Below, in pieces: positions 12,925 to 24,621 of a DNA stretch of 64,000 nucleotides; the stretch's first letter is position 1, and every line of letters begins with the position of its first letter. Source of the stretch: Fusarium oxysporum f. sp. lycopersici 4287 (taxonomy: Eukaryota; Ascomycota; Sordariomycetes; Hypocreales; Nectriaceae). The DNA lies in contig NC_030994.1 of the NCBI RefSeq assembly GCF_000149955.1, positions 2,161,071 through 2,225,070 on the forward strand. The letters are read 5' to 3'. The position numbers and the translations under genes are program-made. The notes beneath the pieces are model-generated. The model was not told the DNA's origin. It did no database searches and worked only from the letters and a program-made list of their open reading frames with translations.

Positions 12925-14822
12925 ATCGCCTGACATTATATCGCATACACAGACCAGGCCACGATAGACATTTTCTTCTCACGAGATTCCCGATTCAACG
13001 ACAGGCCTGCTATTATCCAGTTATTGTTTTTATGGCGTTACGATTCCCGCGGCTTTTTACTTTGCTTTCCTTGCCTTTCCTTTCAGTCAAGCAAGACATG
13101 ACACTTGTTTTAGGCCTGTCGACGCATGGGCATTGTTCGGTGGAGTATGATTTCGGGACAGGGTCCCTGGTCAATCGGCTTGACAGCCTCACTTTTAGGT
13201 TTTGGCTTTGGCGGAGTAGACAAGACATGGCAAAGCATCCATCACTTCAGCGTCCGGCACATTCGGTATCAATCTTGGGAATTGGATTGGGGGGAACGCC
13301 TGGATTTGCGGGCTAAATGGAAGAGGTTATTTTCACTTCTTGGGGGTCTTGAGACCAAACTGTTTCGTTCTTTTTCCTCACTAATTTTGCGGCTGGACTG
13401 TTTTGTTCTTGAGGGATGGTGGCGTTGAGGTAGGACGGTGTTTCTTTGTTTGTAACTCTCCTCAATTCACATGACTTAACTTGATCATCGCTCAAATGAC
13501 ACCTGCGATGTTGATCGCTTCCCCGCTGGGGTCAATCACCGACGGCCGATATGAGCCGGCCCCCTACCGAGAACTCGCCCGGACCGGAGCTAACTGTACG
13601 GGGCCGGCCGGTGAACCTTTGATGTCATTCAAGCCCAAGAAACAAGTTCCGTCTTCGGTATTGGTGATCGACGTCAGATTGACAGAGATCAAGTCTCATT
13701 GTCGCACGGATTATGTTGGATTGCATTACGCTATGGATCTTTGTAAAAAACGGTTTGAGGGCACGGCCACGAGTCTATTACCGATTCCCGACAACGATTA
13801 ACTTTGTTTCCATACCGGCCAGTACCCGGTATCTGACTCAACCAACATCCATCGCCAAGAGCGCCATGGTGCAAACATTATCTTTACAGCACTTTCGCAT
13901 CTTGGGCAGCGATTTATGTCTTGATCGATAATGAGGCCTGCAATTCCGGGTGGCCTCGTTCTACAGGGTCCACCTTTTACACCACAGTCGGTGAGATCTC
14001 ACAACGATGCCTGGGGACACAACTGGGTATCATCATGAGCACAGTTTGCGAGTCTATCAAGCACATACGACCATAGCTCGTAGAAAATACGGGATCCCGT
14101 CTGCTCTCCCATAGTCAAGCTGCGAAGCGCTGGATTAGTAGTTGGGTCGGTGACGACCAGCGAATCCCCGGTGTTGTATGTTCTTTTTGTGGTGTTTTTG
14201 ATGATTGTCAGGGACTGATTACTGCCTTTTTGAGAGCGGTTAGAGACGTAGATGCAATGTTATAGAGTTTGTAACAGCAGAGTAATATGGGCTTATGAAA
14301 GCTAACCATAAGGTGTTGTTAAACAGCCTTGCTTCTTGAACTGTTTATGTGCAGGCCGATTCCGCTCCGTACCGTTTTACAGGGCCGGCGCCGACGGTGG
14401 GGCTCCGGTGCCGTTTTCGTGATCGCCCACCGGGGGGCCGAAGATGAACGCCCGTAGACTTCCCCCCCGAGCATTTAGCGAGACACACTCCCCTCCAAAG
14501 CAGACTCCTTGCAATGCATCTCGAATTTAATCAATGGTCAAATCTCACTCTTAGAATGCTTGCTTTAACTGTCAGGGCGTCCAGATATCGGCGATACCGT
14601 TCCAATGCCCTCCCAGATCCGGAGCTGAACGGGGCTTGCACTGAGTACTTCCACGGAGCCATACATGTTAGTAAGCAACTCGTGTTTCTCGACACTGTCT
14701 GGAATCTTTTCACCACCCTCTTCAAGTACCGTAGTCTCCCTCGTCTGCATTAATTCACTGTAGTATGATTCCATAAAAGAGTCATCCTTCACATCAACAT
14801 CGTTTTCCCTCCCTCGCCACTC
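12925..14822. other. intergenic region, no supported gene
   Basis: About 1.9 kb without a plausible gene. The largest frames, about 100 codons near 13032-13428 and 13481-13801, have no domain or splice context. Two GC-rich patches stand out, near 13540-13620 and 14380-14480. The first contains a 9-bp perfect inverted repeat. Confidence 0.55.
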
Positions 14823-16071
14823 CTAATCCTCACGATAAAACGGGTTGGCAGCGAACTCACTGGCGACCTTCCATAGGTGCCAGCTCGGCTCTGGGTCAAG
14901 GTTCTTATAGACATTCTCGTAATCGCAGACAATCGCTGCTGCCGCGCACTGCCTCTTCATCTCGGGCACCTTTATGGCGAGAAGGCTAAGCATATCTGAC
15001 TGCGGCTGCAGGGGCCACCATATGATGTAGGGCATCGGGACTCCGGGTGGCCAGCCGTCTTCAAACACGGAAGCGTCGTTGAGCATGATGCGTCGCGCCA
15101 TTATGGCTCGCTGGATATCCCACACGTATGGGGCAGACCTGGCATAGATGGTGTCGTTCTTGATCTGGTCCGCCCACCAGCGAGCATACATGGTGTGATG
15201 TAAGACACCACGGATGACACAGTCCTGGTCCAGTTGCGTCAAGGTTCTTTCAGAATTGGCGAGCTGGGCATAGCGTTCGATGTTGCCGTCGTGAGCGGCC
15301 ATCTGTGTCAATAAAGTCTTCTTCACCGTCGGCAGATCCCGAGGCAGAGGACTGTAGAGCAGCTTCGCCTCGTCATCAGTCAGTGTGCCGTGCCGTTGGT
15401 CTACTTCTTGGTCCTCGAGGCCAAGATGCATGTCCTCTTCGATGCATGGAAAGGAGGTCATCGTTGGACAACCGTGTGATGCCCTTGTCGAGCTGCCAAG
15501 CGCCATCGCACTCGGTATTACCGTTCAGATACGCCGGGCATTCATATTCCATCAATTCAATGGTGCGCTTGCAGTCGTCCATAATGGCATAGCGAGATTT
15601 GAAACTCATGATCTCGTCATAGATGAGTTTCCCACCGTCTGTCTCGCTTTCTCGCGCCTCTTCAGCGATGGACACTTCAGGCAGGAGGTCAAGCTCCTGA
15701 TAAAGGACGTGGTAACCTGCTGCAGCACATGCACGACCGACTTGATAGCGCATGCCGGGGAACTTAGAGGCCAGTGAACGGTAGGTGTCCTCGGTGGCCA
15801 TGTCTGGATGCCATATACAATATGGCTGCTCCTCCGCCATCATCCGTTCCGGTATGTCGTTGCTCATGATGCGGCGAGGGTTGCGGGCTCGAGCGACCTG
15901 AGGCATTGAGGAGCTGAGGCGTCTGACAGGTTCACTCATGGCCGAGTGGTAGTGCAGGCGAATGCCCCGGATAAGCGCTGCGCGACTATCACGGTCTTCA
16001 AGGAGCCTCGGCACTCCATCACCGCGTATGGCCTTTTCCTGATCCGTTCGAAGTTCAAGGCGGTCCAACAT
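14823..16071 (-). pseudogene. unknown gene split by an apparent frameshift
   Basis: Two minus-strand frames overlap. The upstream one starts at the ATG at 16071 and runs to 15376. The second is open from about 15506 to 14823. Both read like one continuous soluble protein of about 400 aa: the first half contains EQPYCIWHPDMATEDTYRSL and CAAAGYHVLYQELDLLPEVS, the second contains DDEAKLLYSPLPRDLPTVKK and YVWDIQRAIMARRIML. Around 15440-15450 the sense moves from one frame to the other by one base. No good GT donor/AG acceptor pair of normal length removes the overlap. A single-base insertion or deletion, real or from assembly, is the simplest reading. I do not recognise the family, although the sequence style resembles proteins common in Fusarium accessory regions. 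An undetected intron remains possible. Confidence 0.5.
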
Positions 16072-16549
16072 TTTATTTATTTTTGTATATTTCTTTGCTG
16101 GGCGGAGGATGATGAGGCAAAGCTTCAGAATTTGGGTCGTTGATTTGTTGATTAAAGGGTTGACATGACATCGGAGGGGTCAAATATTCTTGCCAAGGAT
16201 GAAAAGAATATCCCGGCGTCCTCCTCTTCACAGCCCTCAGCTCCATAGATCCACAACAATTCCAAATGTTACCTGATAGCTGCGATTTGAGCCACAAGAC
16301 CTATGTCGAGATACGGCATCCAAATTACTGTAGTAATAGGCTTCCAATGTAGCTTATAATGGGTTTAAGTTGAAGATGAACTTCCTCGACATTTACTGCC
16401 ACGATCAGTACATCAAAGGTATTTCTGATGCACATGAACGCCGTGTTACATGACCAGTAGGATAGTTGTGTGGTTTTCCAAGTTCAGAGCCGGACCTATG
16501 GTAACCCCCTGTCCTCCCCAATTCACCTTTGAATCCGCCATAACATGTA
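16072..16549. other. intergenic, nothing recognised
   Basis: Short spacer between the 3' end of the HET gene and the 5' end of the split gene, both on the minus strand. It presumably contains the HET 3' untranslated region and the promoter of the split gene. No motif recognised. Confidence 0.5.
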
Positions 16550-18385
16550 TCACGGAGTCTTCACCTCGTCAACCTCTTTATGTTCTTGCAACAAACTCAA
16601 TTGAACCCAACTGGGGCAGCCACCCACATCCCAAGCATCGACCCGAAGCTCATAAGTCACAAGGTCCTCTTGGGAAGTTGGCATCTTGCGGAGAACAGCT
16701 GAAAACACAGTCTCTGGAACCCTAACAGATCGTTTTACAGCACGGTCTGTATGTGCAACAAAAGATTTCTTGTACTGCGCACAAGCCCGAAAGAGAGCGT
16801 TCTTACGAGACTCATCGATGTCGTTGCTAGACTGCGAAAGTTCTCGAATAGCGCATGAAGCATCGTCGGTTGATATCATAATGTCGATCCGAAAGAGTGA
16901 GGATTGAGAGCCATGTGAACAGGCAACCCAGAGAGCCTTGAATGGGGACTCATGTATCGGAGTTTGTCGTTTCATCCAGTCGTCACTTGGATAAGACAAG
17001 ACAATATCGAGGGAGCGTGTAGTTGTCGATGAGACTTGTGCCAATATATTTAATTGCTTTGATGAAAACATTGAAGAAGGCGGATTCATGTCAAGGTTAT
17101 TTGAACCTTCGAAATAGCCACTGGGTCGAATGAATAGTTCCGTAGGTCGAAAATACGGGAGCAGTGTCTTGGGCACACCGATAAGTGAAAACGATTTAAC
17201 TCTGCAATAGACCCGCCGTCGCGCCGACTCATAGTCACGTTCTATTAGGACACAGACAAGACTGTCCTCTGTCTCATATGATAGCCATGCAACTCGGGCC
17301 AGGTGAAGATCAGTAGGGAACAGAACATGCAGATTGACACGTAAACCACGACTTGTGAACTCGGGAGGACTTGTTCGGACCGACTGCAGCGCAACGATGC
17401 TACGTTGGCCTCGAAACATGCGGCCATATTCCTTCTCGTGCAGGACTCGATATTCGATGCTCTGTTTCTCCGCATCAAGCTCAGACTCAGAAGGGGGAGG
17501 AAATGCATGACCATGATCGACCATCTTCTGGTCCTGCGTGTGCTTTGAAGCTTGAGCATGTAGAGAACTCTTGGAGAATTGCGAGGGTGACCAAGCCAGA
17601 AACCCAGTAGAGGAGATTTCGGAATCGGCTATTGGGTTATCTTGCTGGAGAGTCCATGCAAACATGCTATAGTCCTCTTCTTGTCGGAGAATCTGCTCCT
17701 GAAGTCGGATAAATGACTTGGCTCCTTCGCCATAGAGAAGAGGCATGTTGACATCGAACAAGCCCAACAAACAGTAGGCAAGATCTTCCTCTCTGGTTGT
17801 GGTTCGAGCCGATGCCCACGACATTCGCTCGGCGACATTGTATGATGAAGGATGGGAACCACGTAATACAGTGATTGGGATGCCAGTGGCACTCTCTATA
17901 CTTGAAGCGAGACTCTTTTTTGTACCGATTACGGTCCATTCTTTGGAGCAGAGCTCGACGAGTTGAGGCGCGATCAGTTCCTGAAGCGTCCAACCTCTTG
18001 TGAACCACCTGCTTCTGCCGAACTCTGTGATATGAAAGACGTCCGTAATGGTAGGTGTTTCTGTGGTGACATCTTGTAAATAAGCATAACAGACGGTCGC
18101 TTTTTGGTACCACTTGTACATGGAATTGATTGCCTCAGATAGCTCAGCGCTACTAGACTTGTCAATACAGCAAGTGTCGATCCAAGCCCACTCGAAGCCA
18201 TCTTGAGCTGCCTTTCTACAACAACCGACAAGTTTAGGGTAGCCTTGCTTCGAGGAAGAAGTCAGGGCGCCAATATCGCTGTAGAGGACCTCTTCTTCGG
18301 TCCATGTGTGACTGAGAATTGCGTAGGGAGGGACTTGTCCGATGAATTCTTTCAGCTGAAGAGTTGAGACATTTAATAGACGCAT
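16550..18385 (-). CDS. HET-domain heterokaryon incompatibility protein
   Basis: Intact single-exon frame of 611 aa. The N terminus is a canonical HET domain: AILSHTW at residues 22-28, WAWIDTCCIDK at 66-76 and SRWFTRGWTLQELIAP at about 125-140, followed by EDLAYCLLGLFDVNMPLLYGEG at roughly 200-220. HET domains (related to TIR domains) trigger cell death or growth arrest when genetically different fungal hyphae fuse. The C-terminal 380 residues have no NACHT, WD40 or ankyrin repeats, so this is a HET-only architecture and not the full HET-E/HET-D NLR. The ATG chosen gives the usual start MRLLNVSTLQL about 20 residues before the first HET motif. Partner and specificity cannot be told from sequence. 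Confidence 0.95.
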   Translation of the reverse strand: MRLLNVSTLQLKEFIGQVPPYAILSHTWTEEEVLYSDIGALTSSSKQGYPKLVGCCRKAAQDGFEWAWIDTCCIDKSSSAELSEAINSMYKWYQKATVCYAYLQDVTTETPTITDVFHITEFGRSRWFTRGWTLQELIAPQLVELCSKEWTVIGTKKSLASSIESATGIPITVLRGSHPSSYNVAERMSWASARTTTREEDLAYCLLGLFDVNMPLLYGEGAKSFIRLQEQILRQEEDYSMFAWTLQQDNPIADSEISSTGFLAWSPSQFSKSSLHAQASKHTQDQKMVDHGHAFPPPSESELDAEKQSIEYRVLHEKEYGRMFRGQRSIVALQSVRTSPPEFTSRGLRVNLHVLFPTDLHLARVAWLSYETEDSLVCVLIERDYESARRRVYCRVKSFSLIGVPKTLLPYFRPTELFIRPSGYFEGSNNLDMNPPSSMFSSKQLNILAQVSSTTTRSLDIVLSYPSDDWMKRQTPIHESPFKALWVACSHGSQSSLFRIDIMISTDDASCAIRELSQSSNDIDESRKNALFRACAQYKKSFVAHTDRAVKRSVRVPETVFSAVLRKMPTSQEDLVTYELRVDAWDVGGCPSWVQLSLLQEHKEVDEVKTP

Positions 18386-18837
18386 TGTAACAATTGAAAG
18401 AGCAGTGGTGGTTGGGACACTTGAGCTGCTTGAGAGTTTGGGACGGTGTAATCACGTTGACGGACAAGTAGAAGCAGGCTGTCTCGTGTAATTGTTCATC
18501 ATTCGTCGTTGCTTGACTGAGCTATGCCGAGACATGGCTGAGGAGAAGCTTACGGCCGAGACAAACTCAGCGACAATTGGTCAGTTTTGGGTCAGGCTGC
18601 GACATTCCTCACCTTGGTCGAGTATCATTCACGATAGTTCATCACGATGGAACAACAGATGGCAAAGTATGTAGCTCAGATGAACTGTATAGTATTAAGG
18701 TCTATGCACCTCTATCAAGAGATCTATGTGCAAGTTGTAGAAATGAATTATATACCCAACGCTTCCATCCTTAGTTCATCATGTGTGAAATTAATCACTA
18801 AAGACCAATGCTTTTCCCTTGTCGTCCAAGCTCATTA

Positions 18838-19564
18838 NNNNNNNNNNNNNNNNNNNNNNNNNNNNNNNNNNNNNNNNNNNNNNNNNNNNNNNNNNNNNNN
18901 NNNNNNNNNNNNNNNNNNNNNNNNNNNNNNNNNNNNNNNNNNNNNNNNNNNNNNNNNNNNNNNNNNNNNNNNNNNNNNNNNNNNNNNNNNNNNNNNNNNN
19001 NNNNNNNNNNNNNNNNNNNNNNNNNNNNNNNNNNNNNNNNNNNNNNNNNNNNNNNNNNNNNNNNNNNNNNNNNNNNNNNNNNNNNNNNNNNNNNNNNNNN
19101 NNNNNNNNNNNNNNNNNNNNNNNNNNNNNNNNNNNNNNNNNNNNNNNNNNNNNNNNNNNNNNNNNNNNNNNNNNNNNNNNNNNNNNNNNNNNNNNNNNNN
19201 NNNNNNNNNNNNNNNNNNNNNNNNNNNNNNNNNNNNNNNNNNNNNNNNNNNNNNNNNNNNNNNNNNNNNNNNNNNNNNNNNNNNNNNNNNNNNNNNNNNN
19301 NNNNNNNNNNNNNNNNNNNNNNNNNNNNNNNNNNNNNNNNNNNNNNNNNNNNNNNNNNNNNNNNNNNNNNNNNNNNNNNNNNNNNNNNNNNNNNNNNNNN
19401 NNNNNNNNNNNNNNNNNNNNNNNNNNNNNNNNNNNNNNNNNNNNNNNNNNNNNNNNNNNNNNNNNNNNNNNNNNNNNNNNNNNNNNNNNNNNNNNNNNNN
19501 NNNNNNNNNNNNNNNNNNNNNNNNNNNNNNNNNNNNNNNNNNNNNNNNNNNNNNNNNNNNNNNN
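18838..19564. other. assembly gap (727 N)
   Basis: Undetermined bases. The right edge interrupts the coding frame of a secreted cell-wall protein on the minus strand. Genes of that type often carry internal repeats, which is a plausible reason for the gap. Reading frames that span the Ns carry no information. Confidence 1.
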
Positions 19565-19696
19565 AGGGCAGTAGGTTGTGATGGCGGTGACAACCTCGGT
19601 GGTGTAGTGAGTGCCGTTGGAGGGAGGGGCGTAGTAGGGAGAAGCGGTGGCAGCTCCGATGAGGAGGCCAGCAGCAGCAACCTTGATAGCAACCAT
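19565..19696 (-). CDS. N terminus of a secreted cell-wall/GPI-type protein, truncated by the gap
   Basis: The ATG at 19696 opens a 44-codon frame that runs into the Ns. It begins with a signal peptide (MVAIKVAAAGLLIGAATAS) followed by PYYAPPSNGTHYTTEVV and AITTYCP. The TTEVV..TTYCP motif is, to my knowledge, typical of fungal extracellular matrix and GPI-anchored cell-wall proteins, which repeat TTYCPEPT-like blocks before a Ser/Thr-rich stalk. The protein would be exported and sit in the wall. The 3' end lies in the gap or just beyond it. The 15-codon open stretch at 18791-18837 may or may not belong to it, as it does not look like a GPI-attachment tail. Confidence 0.8.
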
Positions 19697-22600
19697 TTTA
19701 AAGGATTTGGACGTGTTGATTAAGTTCTGACTTTTAAAACGAGTGAAGTGCAGAAAAGCAAGATTGAGCTTTGAGCGAGAGTGTAACGACTGAAGCGAGT
19801 GTAGTTGTTGGGAGGAAGAAGAAGCGAGGGCGAATGTGGAAGAGAGTGAGGGAGGGTATTTATCTTGAGCTCAACATCAAGACCAACTTGAGTCAAAGCT
19901 GAGCTGAACCGAACTGGGCTGATAGATACGGAAACCCAGGTCCCAGAGACACACACAAACTCAAAAGGCGTCTAGTTTAGTCTACCCTAACCAGTTTCTG
20001 AAAGTCCATTTAACCTTGTACACACATCGAGATGGGGCCTGTGAGCGGATTCAACTGCACACGCTCACGCTAGACGAGGCAATTTTTACCTCTCATGGCT
20101 CCCCTTACCCTCTTTTTACCGCTCCAAGGCGTAGCTCGTCCAATCATGATATCATTGAAGCCATCTCACTTCTTACTCATACTGTACCTTGCACTAGCCA
20201 GACTCGTTGGGCTGAGGAGGTGCAGGGTACAGGGGCCCTTGTCTTGGAATACGAGGTCAGGGGAGGGATTTTATGACAGATTCGGATCTTGTGAGAAACC
20301 TCATGATAAGGAAATGTCCGGGGTAGGCAGAAGTGATTGGTCTGACTCTGAGTGTGTGTTGTTGCAATGCAGGGTCTTTTGTTGTGATGGCCAGCTGTCA
20401 CAGTTGCAGTGACTCTATCTACTAATCGACAGGGCAAACTCTATACTCATCGGTTGCAACGGTGGCAGTTGCAACAGCACAGCACAGCACGGTTATCAAC
20501 TGTCTGTTCAGTGGATGATCCGATTTAGAGGGGCCGAGTTAGCCGGACTTCTTAGAGTCTTGGGTGAGCTGGGTACCTGCGCTAGTACCCACATAGCACC
20601 TAGCTCCGTAGTCCGGGGAACTTTGTTTACTCACTTTTTAGTCACTCAAATCTCCTCTTTTCCTCCTCCAAAAAAGCCGGTTTTTTTCTCTCACGTTTTT
20701 CCATCTCCAATCACCAACAACGGCCCCTGCAGTCAGCATCAGGCTAATGCGGCGTGCTGCAGCCTCTATCACACTCTGACCCAAATGCTCCAATCACAAA
20801 AGGTCGTCATCTTTTAGTGCGAGTTGATTTGTCCCTTTTCGCTGTTCCTTGGTTTTTAGTCTCCATAGCGAAAAAAGTCTTATCTCATCATGTTTTTTAA
20901 GCTTCAACCAATTAAGACACCAAAATAGATTACCCCCTGTCTAGTGACAAATCCAACACCCTGCCCCTTGCATTCTGCGGGCTGCATTTTGCATTTTACC
21001 AGAGCAAATCATGACCCCAGAGTCAGCAAAATCAGTTCATCCGTTGTTGGTTGTGCCGTTCGTAACAGGAAATTGCACGCAATGCTTGCCTTGACAGTTT
21101 TCGTACGGCGGCGGTTCCGTTCCCCTTGCGTCGATGGTCTGTCTCTGGATCAATGGCATTGTAAGCTTGTCTTAGACACTTAATCTCCTATGCACAGCTC
21201 GTCAGCTTTAATTAAAAGAGATGGCGCTGTGGCTTGTCGCGGAAGCCGAGGATATCTCAACACATCTGATCTAATTAAAGCTGAACCGAGACTCTCGCTC
21301 TCTGCAAGGCTGCCATGAGATTTGCACCCCTACTCTGTACATCCTTATCACTAACAATGTGAAGGAGGCAATAAGATCAGATCATCCTGGTTGTAAATCC
21401 CCTCGCTTGCAATCAGCTCCAGTTTACTCCATCGAAGTCGTCAGCCAAAGTCAGCGTCGCTTGACTCATACCGAAGTCCCAAAAATATCACCATACGCGA
21501 AATTACCATCAAGCCACCCTCATCTTGGCTCGTCAGCCTCTCCGTTGCAGTAATAACGTCTTTCCGAAGATCCAACGTTTCATGGCGGGTTTCATAGCGA
21601 CATCTCACAGAAGTGGCTGAGACCTGTCTAATAGCTACTAATATTTGGCTGAAACAACGGGTGAGGACTCCTAGGGACTCTTATTGTCTGGTTTGCCACT
21701 TGCTCCAGCCTCAAATCACCCGTCTCACTCGATCCCTGGTCTATTGGTTGTCCAGTCAATAACGAAGCGGGTGGCGCCGCCAAAGGGAGAGACCATTGTT
21801 TGGTCTAGTCTAGGCCGTGTCTTGCTAATCTGAGCACTTTGCACGGGCTGTTCGAGACTGTGAAATGATTCATTGCTTCTTTTCATCTTGATATTGGATG
21901 AAACATGAATATTGGATGCAACTGCACAAATCACAAGTGACATACCCTACTCCATTATCTAACATAATGTCTCTTTCATCAATACACTTGGGACTGCTTC
22001 GTTAGCTAACGACGGTTTCGATGCAAAGGAATGCGGTTATCTAGCCGCCCTTGAAGGTGTTTTGTCTAAAAACATGCTTAAAGGGCTAGAAGACGCTGCT
22101 TGCCTTCTAAGAAGTTCATCGGAATGATCATCGTGACCCAACACGAAGGTGCGCGCTCTAGCTCTTCTCAGGAAAGCTGTCTTGTCATGTGATGCATTTA
22201 GCACCTACGTTCTTGTAGGGTAGTCTCATCATATCTGAGCTGCCATTACTCATAATGACTTCTATCTAGTGGCAGCCTAGAATTATCCCCTGGCTTGCAA
22301 TTAAATGTTCACTCATCCAATTGTATACAAACTCAGTCCAATCATGGACTGCATGGATCATTATGAACTCTATCGACTTCAAAGTACCTATAGATATACA
22401 ATGTGTCTGATAGCTAGATCGTTTGCCCCAATCACATTCAACACGGAGTGAAGAAGCCAAACATGCAAGCTATTGCCTAAACCTTATAGCGTTATTAAGA
22501 ATACACAGCTTCTAAAATGACATGTCTGTTAGAGCTACAGCCTTGGTGACCTCACCTTCCTCGCGTGATACGTGAAAAGAGAGGAACTCGCTTTGATAGT

Positions 22601-22903
22601 TTGCTAGATATCGGAAGCTAAGTAGAGATTATGAGATTGATATGCAAAATCCCGCAATTCTTTTTCAGTATGATCTCAGTAATGAAACGGGAATCGCAAT
22701 TCCTCACTTTTTCTCTATGTCGGGGATAGATCTAAGCTCCGACCTATGACATGATGAGCTGGATGTACTCCGTAGGGCGTGGTCAACCTTGTGAGATAAT
22801 AGTCTCCCCACTTCCTTGAAGCTTTGATTTCTAATACACACACAACACTCAGAACCTCACCAAGCAACTGAACAACAACCTCACTTCAATCACAAAAACA
22901 GTC
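19697..22903. other. long intergenic region
   Basis: 3.2 kb without a supported gene. The left part, up to about 20000, should contain the promoter and leader of the minus-strand cell-wall gene. The right end holds the promoter of the plus-strand RidA gene. Frames of up to 105 codons (20095-20412) are unconvincing. A perfect 11-bp inverted repeat (AGCTTTAATTA/TAATTAAAGCT) with arms at 21204-21214 and 21272-21282 is the only structure I noticed. Confidence 0.5.
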
Positions 22904-23406
22904 ATGGCCCCTCAGATCGAAGCTGTTTCTACCAAATCTGCCCCGGCTCCGCTGCCGCAATTCTCCCAGGCCGTCAAGCACAATGGCATGGTGTACTGCT
23001 CCGGAAACATCGGAGCCATTCCTGGGACCAATTTTGAGCTGGTAGAGGGAACAGTTAAAGATAGAGCGGTAAGCCTTTGGGGCATTCAGACCGTGCAATG
23101 TATGATGACTGACCATATGACTACAGCGACAAGCTATCAAGAACCTGGAAGCCATCCTCAAAGAGTCCGGCAGCAGCCTGAGAAATATCGTCAAGATGAA
23201 CATCTACATCACAAATATGCAAAACTTTGCTCTTGTGAATGAGGCCTATGATGAGTTCTTTACTTTGGAGCCCAAGCCGGTATGTCAAGTTCCAAGCATA
23301 GTTCAACTCAACCACTGATGTCTCCCAGGCTAGAACTTGTGTAGCAGTCTTTCAGCTGCCGTTGGGAACTGATGTTGAGATTGAGTGCACTGCAGCTCTC
23401 GACTAG
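22904..23406 (+). CDS. RidA/YjgF/YER057c/UK114 family protein
   Basis: Small enzyme family that hydrolyses reactive enamine/imine intermediates from PLP enzymes, releasing ammonia; the yeast members are Hmf1 and Mmf1. Three exons, 22904-23068, 23127-23279 and 23329-23406, join in frame to 131 aa, the family's usual length. Signatures: APAPLPQFSQAVKHNGMVYCSGNIGAIPGT at the start, SGSSLRNIVKMNIYITNMQNFALVNEAYDEFF in the middle and PARTCVAVFQLPLGTDVEIECTAALD at the end. The Arg of ARTCVAV corresponds to the substrate-carboxylate-binding arginine of active RidA proteins. No mitochondrial presequence is visible, so a cytosolic location is likely. It is convergent with the neighbouring NmrA-like gene, with only about 100 bases between the stops. 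Confidence 0.95.
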
Positions 23407-23509
23407 GAAAAAGGGTAGATTTATAGTAACGGAACTCTAAATAAATGCACTAGAATGAAACATCTTCTCGACTGTTGCCTGATCTGATCACGTCCGACCT
23501 TTTCCCTAC

Positions 23510-24621
23510 TCAACGGTCCGCATAGATGCTCTTGCCCTTGCCCTGCATAACTTCATGCACATAGTCCACGTACTTGATCGGCTCAAAGTCGGGGTAAAGG
23601 TCCTTGGTGCTGAGATAGCCCAGATACTTGGCGGGCTCGGGGAGATTGTCTTGACGGAACCACTCGCAGTAGAGATACTGAGGACCAGCAAGTCCAAAGA
23701 TGAAGGGAAGACTCTTGTCACTCGCATCGTACTTGACTTGGGCGTCTGCGATGGTGGCCTCAATGTCCCTGGCAGGCATCTATACCTGTCAGTCATCATG
23801 TTTCAGTTCTGCCTATGAGAGATAGACTCACCAAATTACGTGGTATCTTTTCACCGCTGACCTCCTCCAAGTGAGTGTGAATCTCCTCCTGAGTCCAGAC
23901 TTCGTTATAGGCAAAGACGTATTTGTTCAAGGTTCGGTCATCAGTGATGATCTTGGCAACGTATTTTCCAACGTCTCTTAGGTCTGTCAAGCTCGTGGCA
24001 TGAGAACCATCCTCAGCGACGACAGCGGCAGGAAATTTGAGAGCATAGTCAATCTTTCCAGAAGGAAGAGATGGAAGAGAGACTTGATACCACATGCCAA
24101 CGTCAACAACAGTGTAGGGAAGATAGATTTTCTTGACGTGGTTGATGATGGTCTCTTTCTACAAAGTGGTTAGTAGCACTGACTGTTGACTTGCTATGTA
24201 ACTTACAAACTCCCTAAGAAGCATAACACCTTCAGGAGGACAAGGCGGACCAAAAGCGCTGGGGAGGAATCGTTTGATTCCAGCTTCTTTGGAGGCATTT
24301 GCCAAAGCAATTTCAGGCCCAGTAGTGAAGGGTACAAGACAGCTGATGACTACGTCTTGACCGGTGAGAGCCTTGACGAGTTCATCGTGGTTGTTTTCGA
24401 GGTTGATAGGGACAACGGATACGCCCTTGTTCTTGATCTGCTGGATTTCGGGTTTGTTGATGGAAGTAGGTCGCACAAATGCAGTCAATTTCTATAAAGG
24501 TGAGCATTTGAAATCTTGGGAATTTCAGTTTGCAACTTACAAACTCATTTGGAGAAGACGAGAGGGCATCGATGATTGACAAACCGGCCTCGCCATTTGC
24601 GCCGACAATTGTAACGTTCAT
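23510..24621 (-). CDS. NmrA-like/isoflavone-reductase-like NAD(P)-binding protein
   Basis: Atypical short-chain dehydrogenase fold. Four exons, 24621-24541, 24491-24207, 24158-23832 and 23779-23510, join in frame to 320 aa, usual for the family. The Rossmann glycine motif GANGEAG lies at residues 7-13 (GxxGxxG). ALTGQDVVISCLVPF and AGIKRFLPSAFG follow, as in isoflavone-reductase/NmrA-like proteins. C-terminal features include the substrate-lid region YCEWFRQDNLPEP. Members either sense NAD(P) or reduce small phenolic substrates; the sequence alone does not say which. All donors are GTAAG or GTGAG and acceptors TAG. Its promoter faces the promoter of the small-paralogue gene at 25463. Confidence 0.92.

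Noticed and set aside
18647..19723. 358-codon frame spanning the gap
   Set aside because: Nearly all of it is N; the frame is an artefact of undetermined bases.
20095..20412. 105-codon plus-strand frame with hydrophobic start
   Set aside because: Looks like a signal peptide at first, but the rest has no protein character and overlaps a cluster of short random frames.
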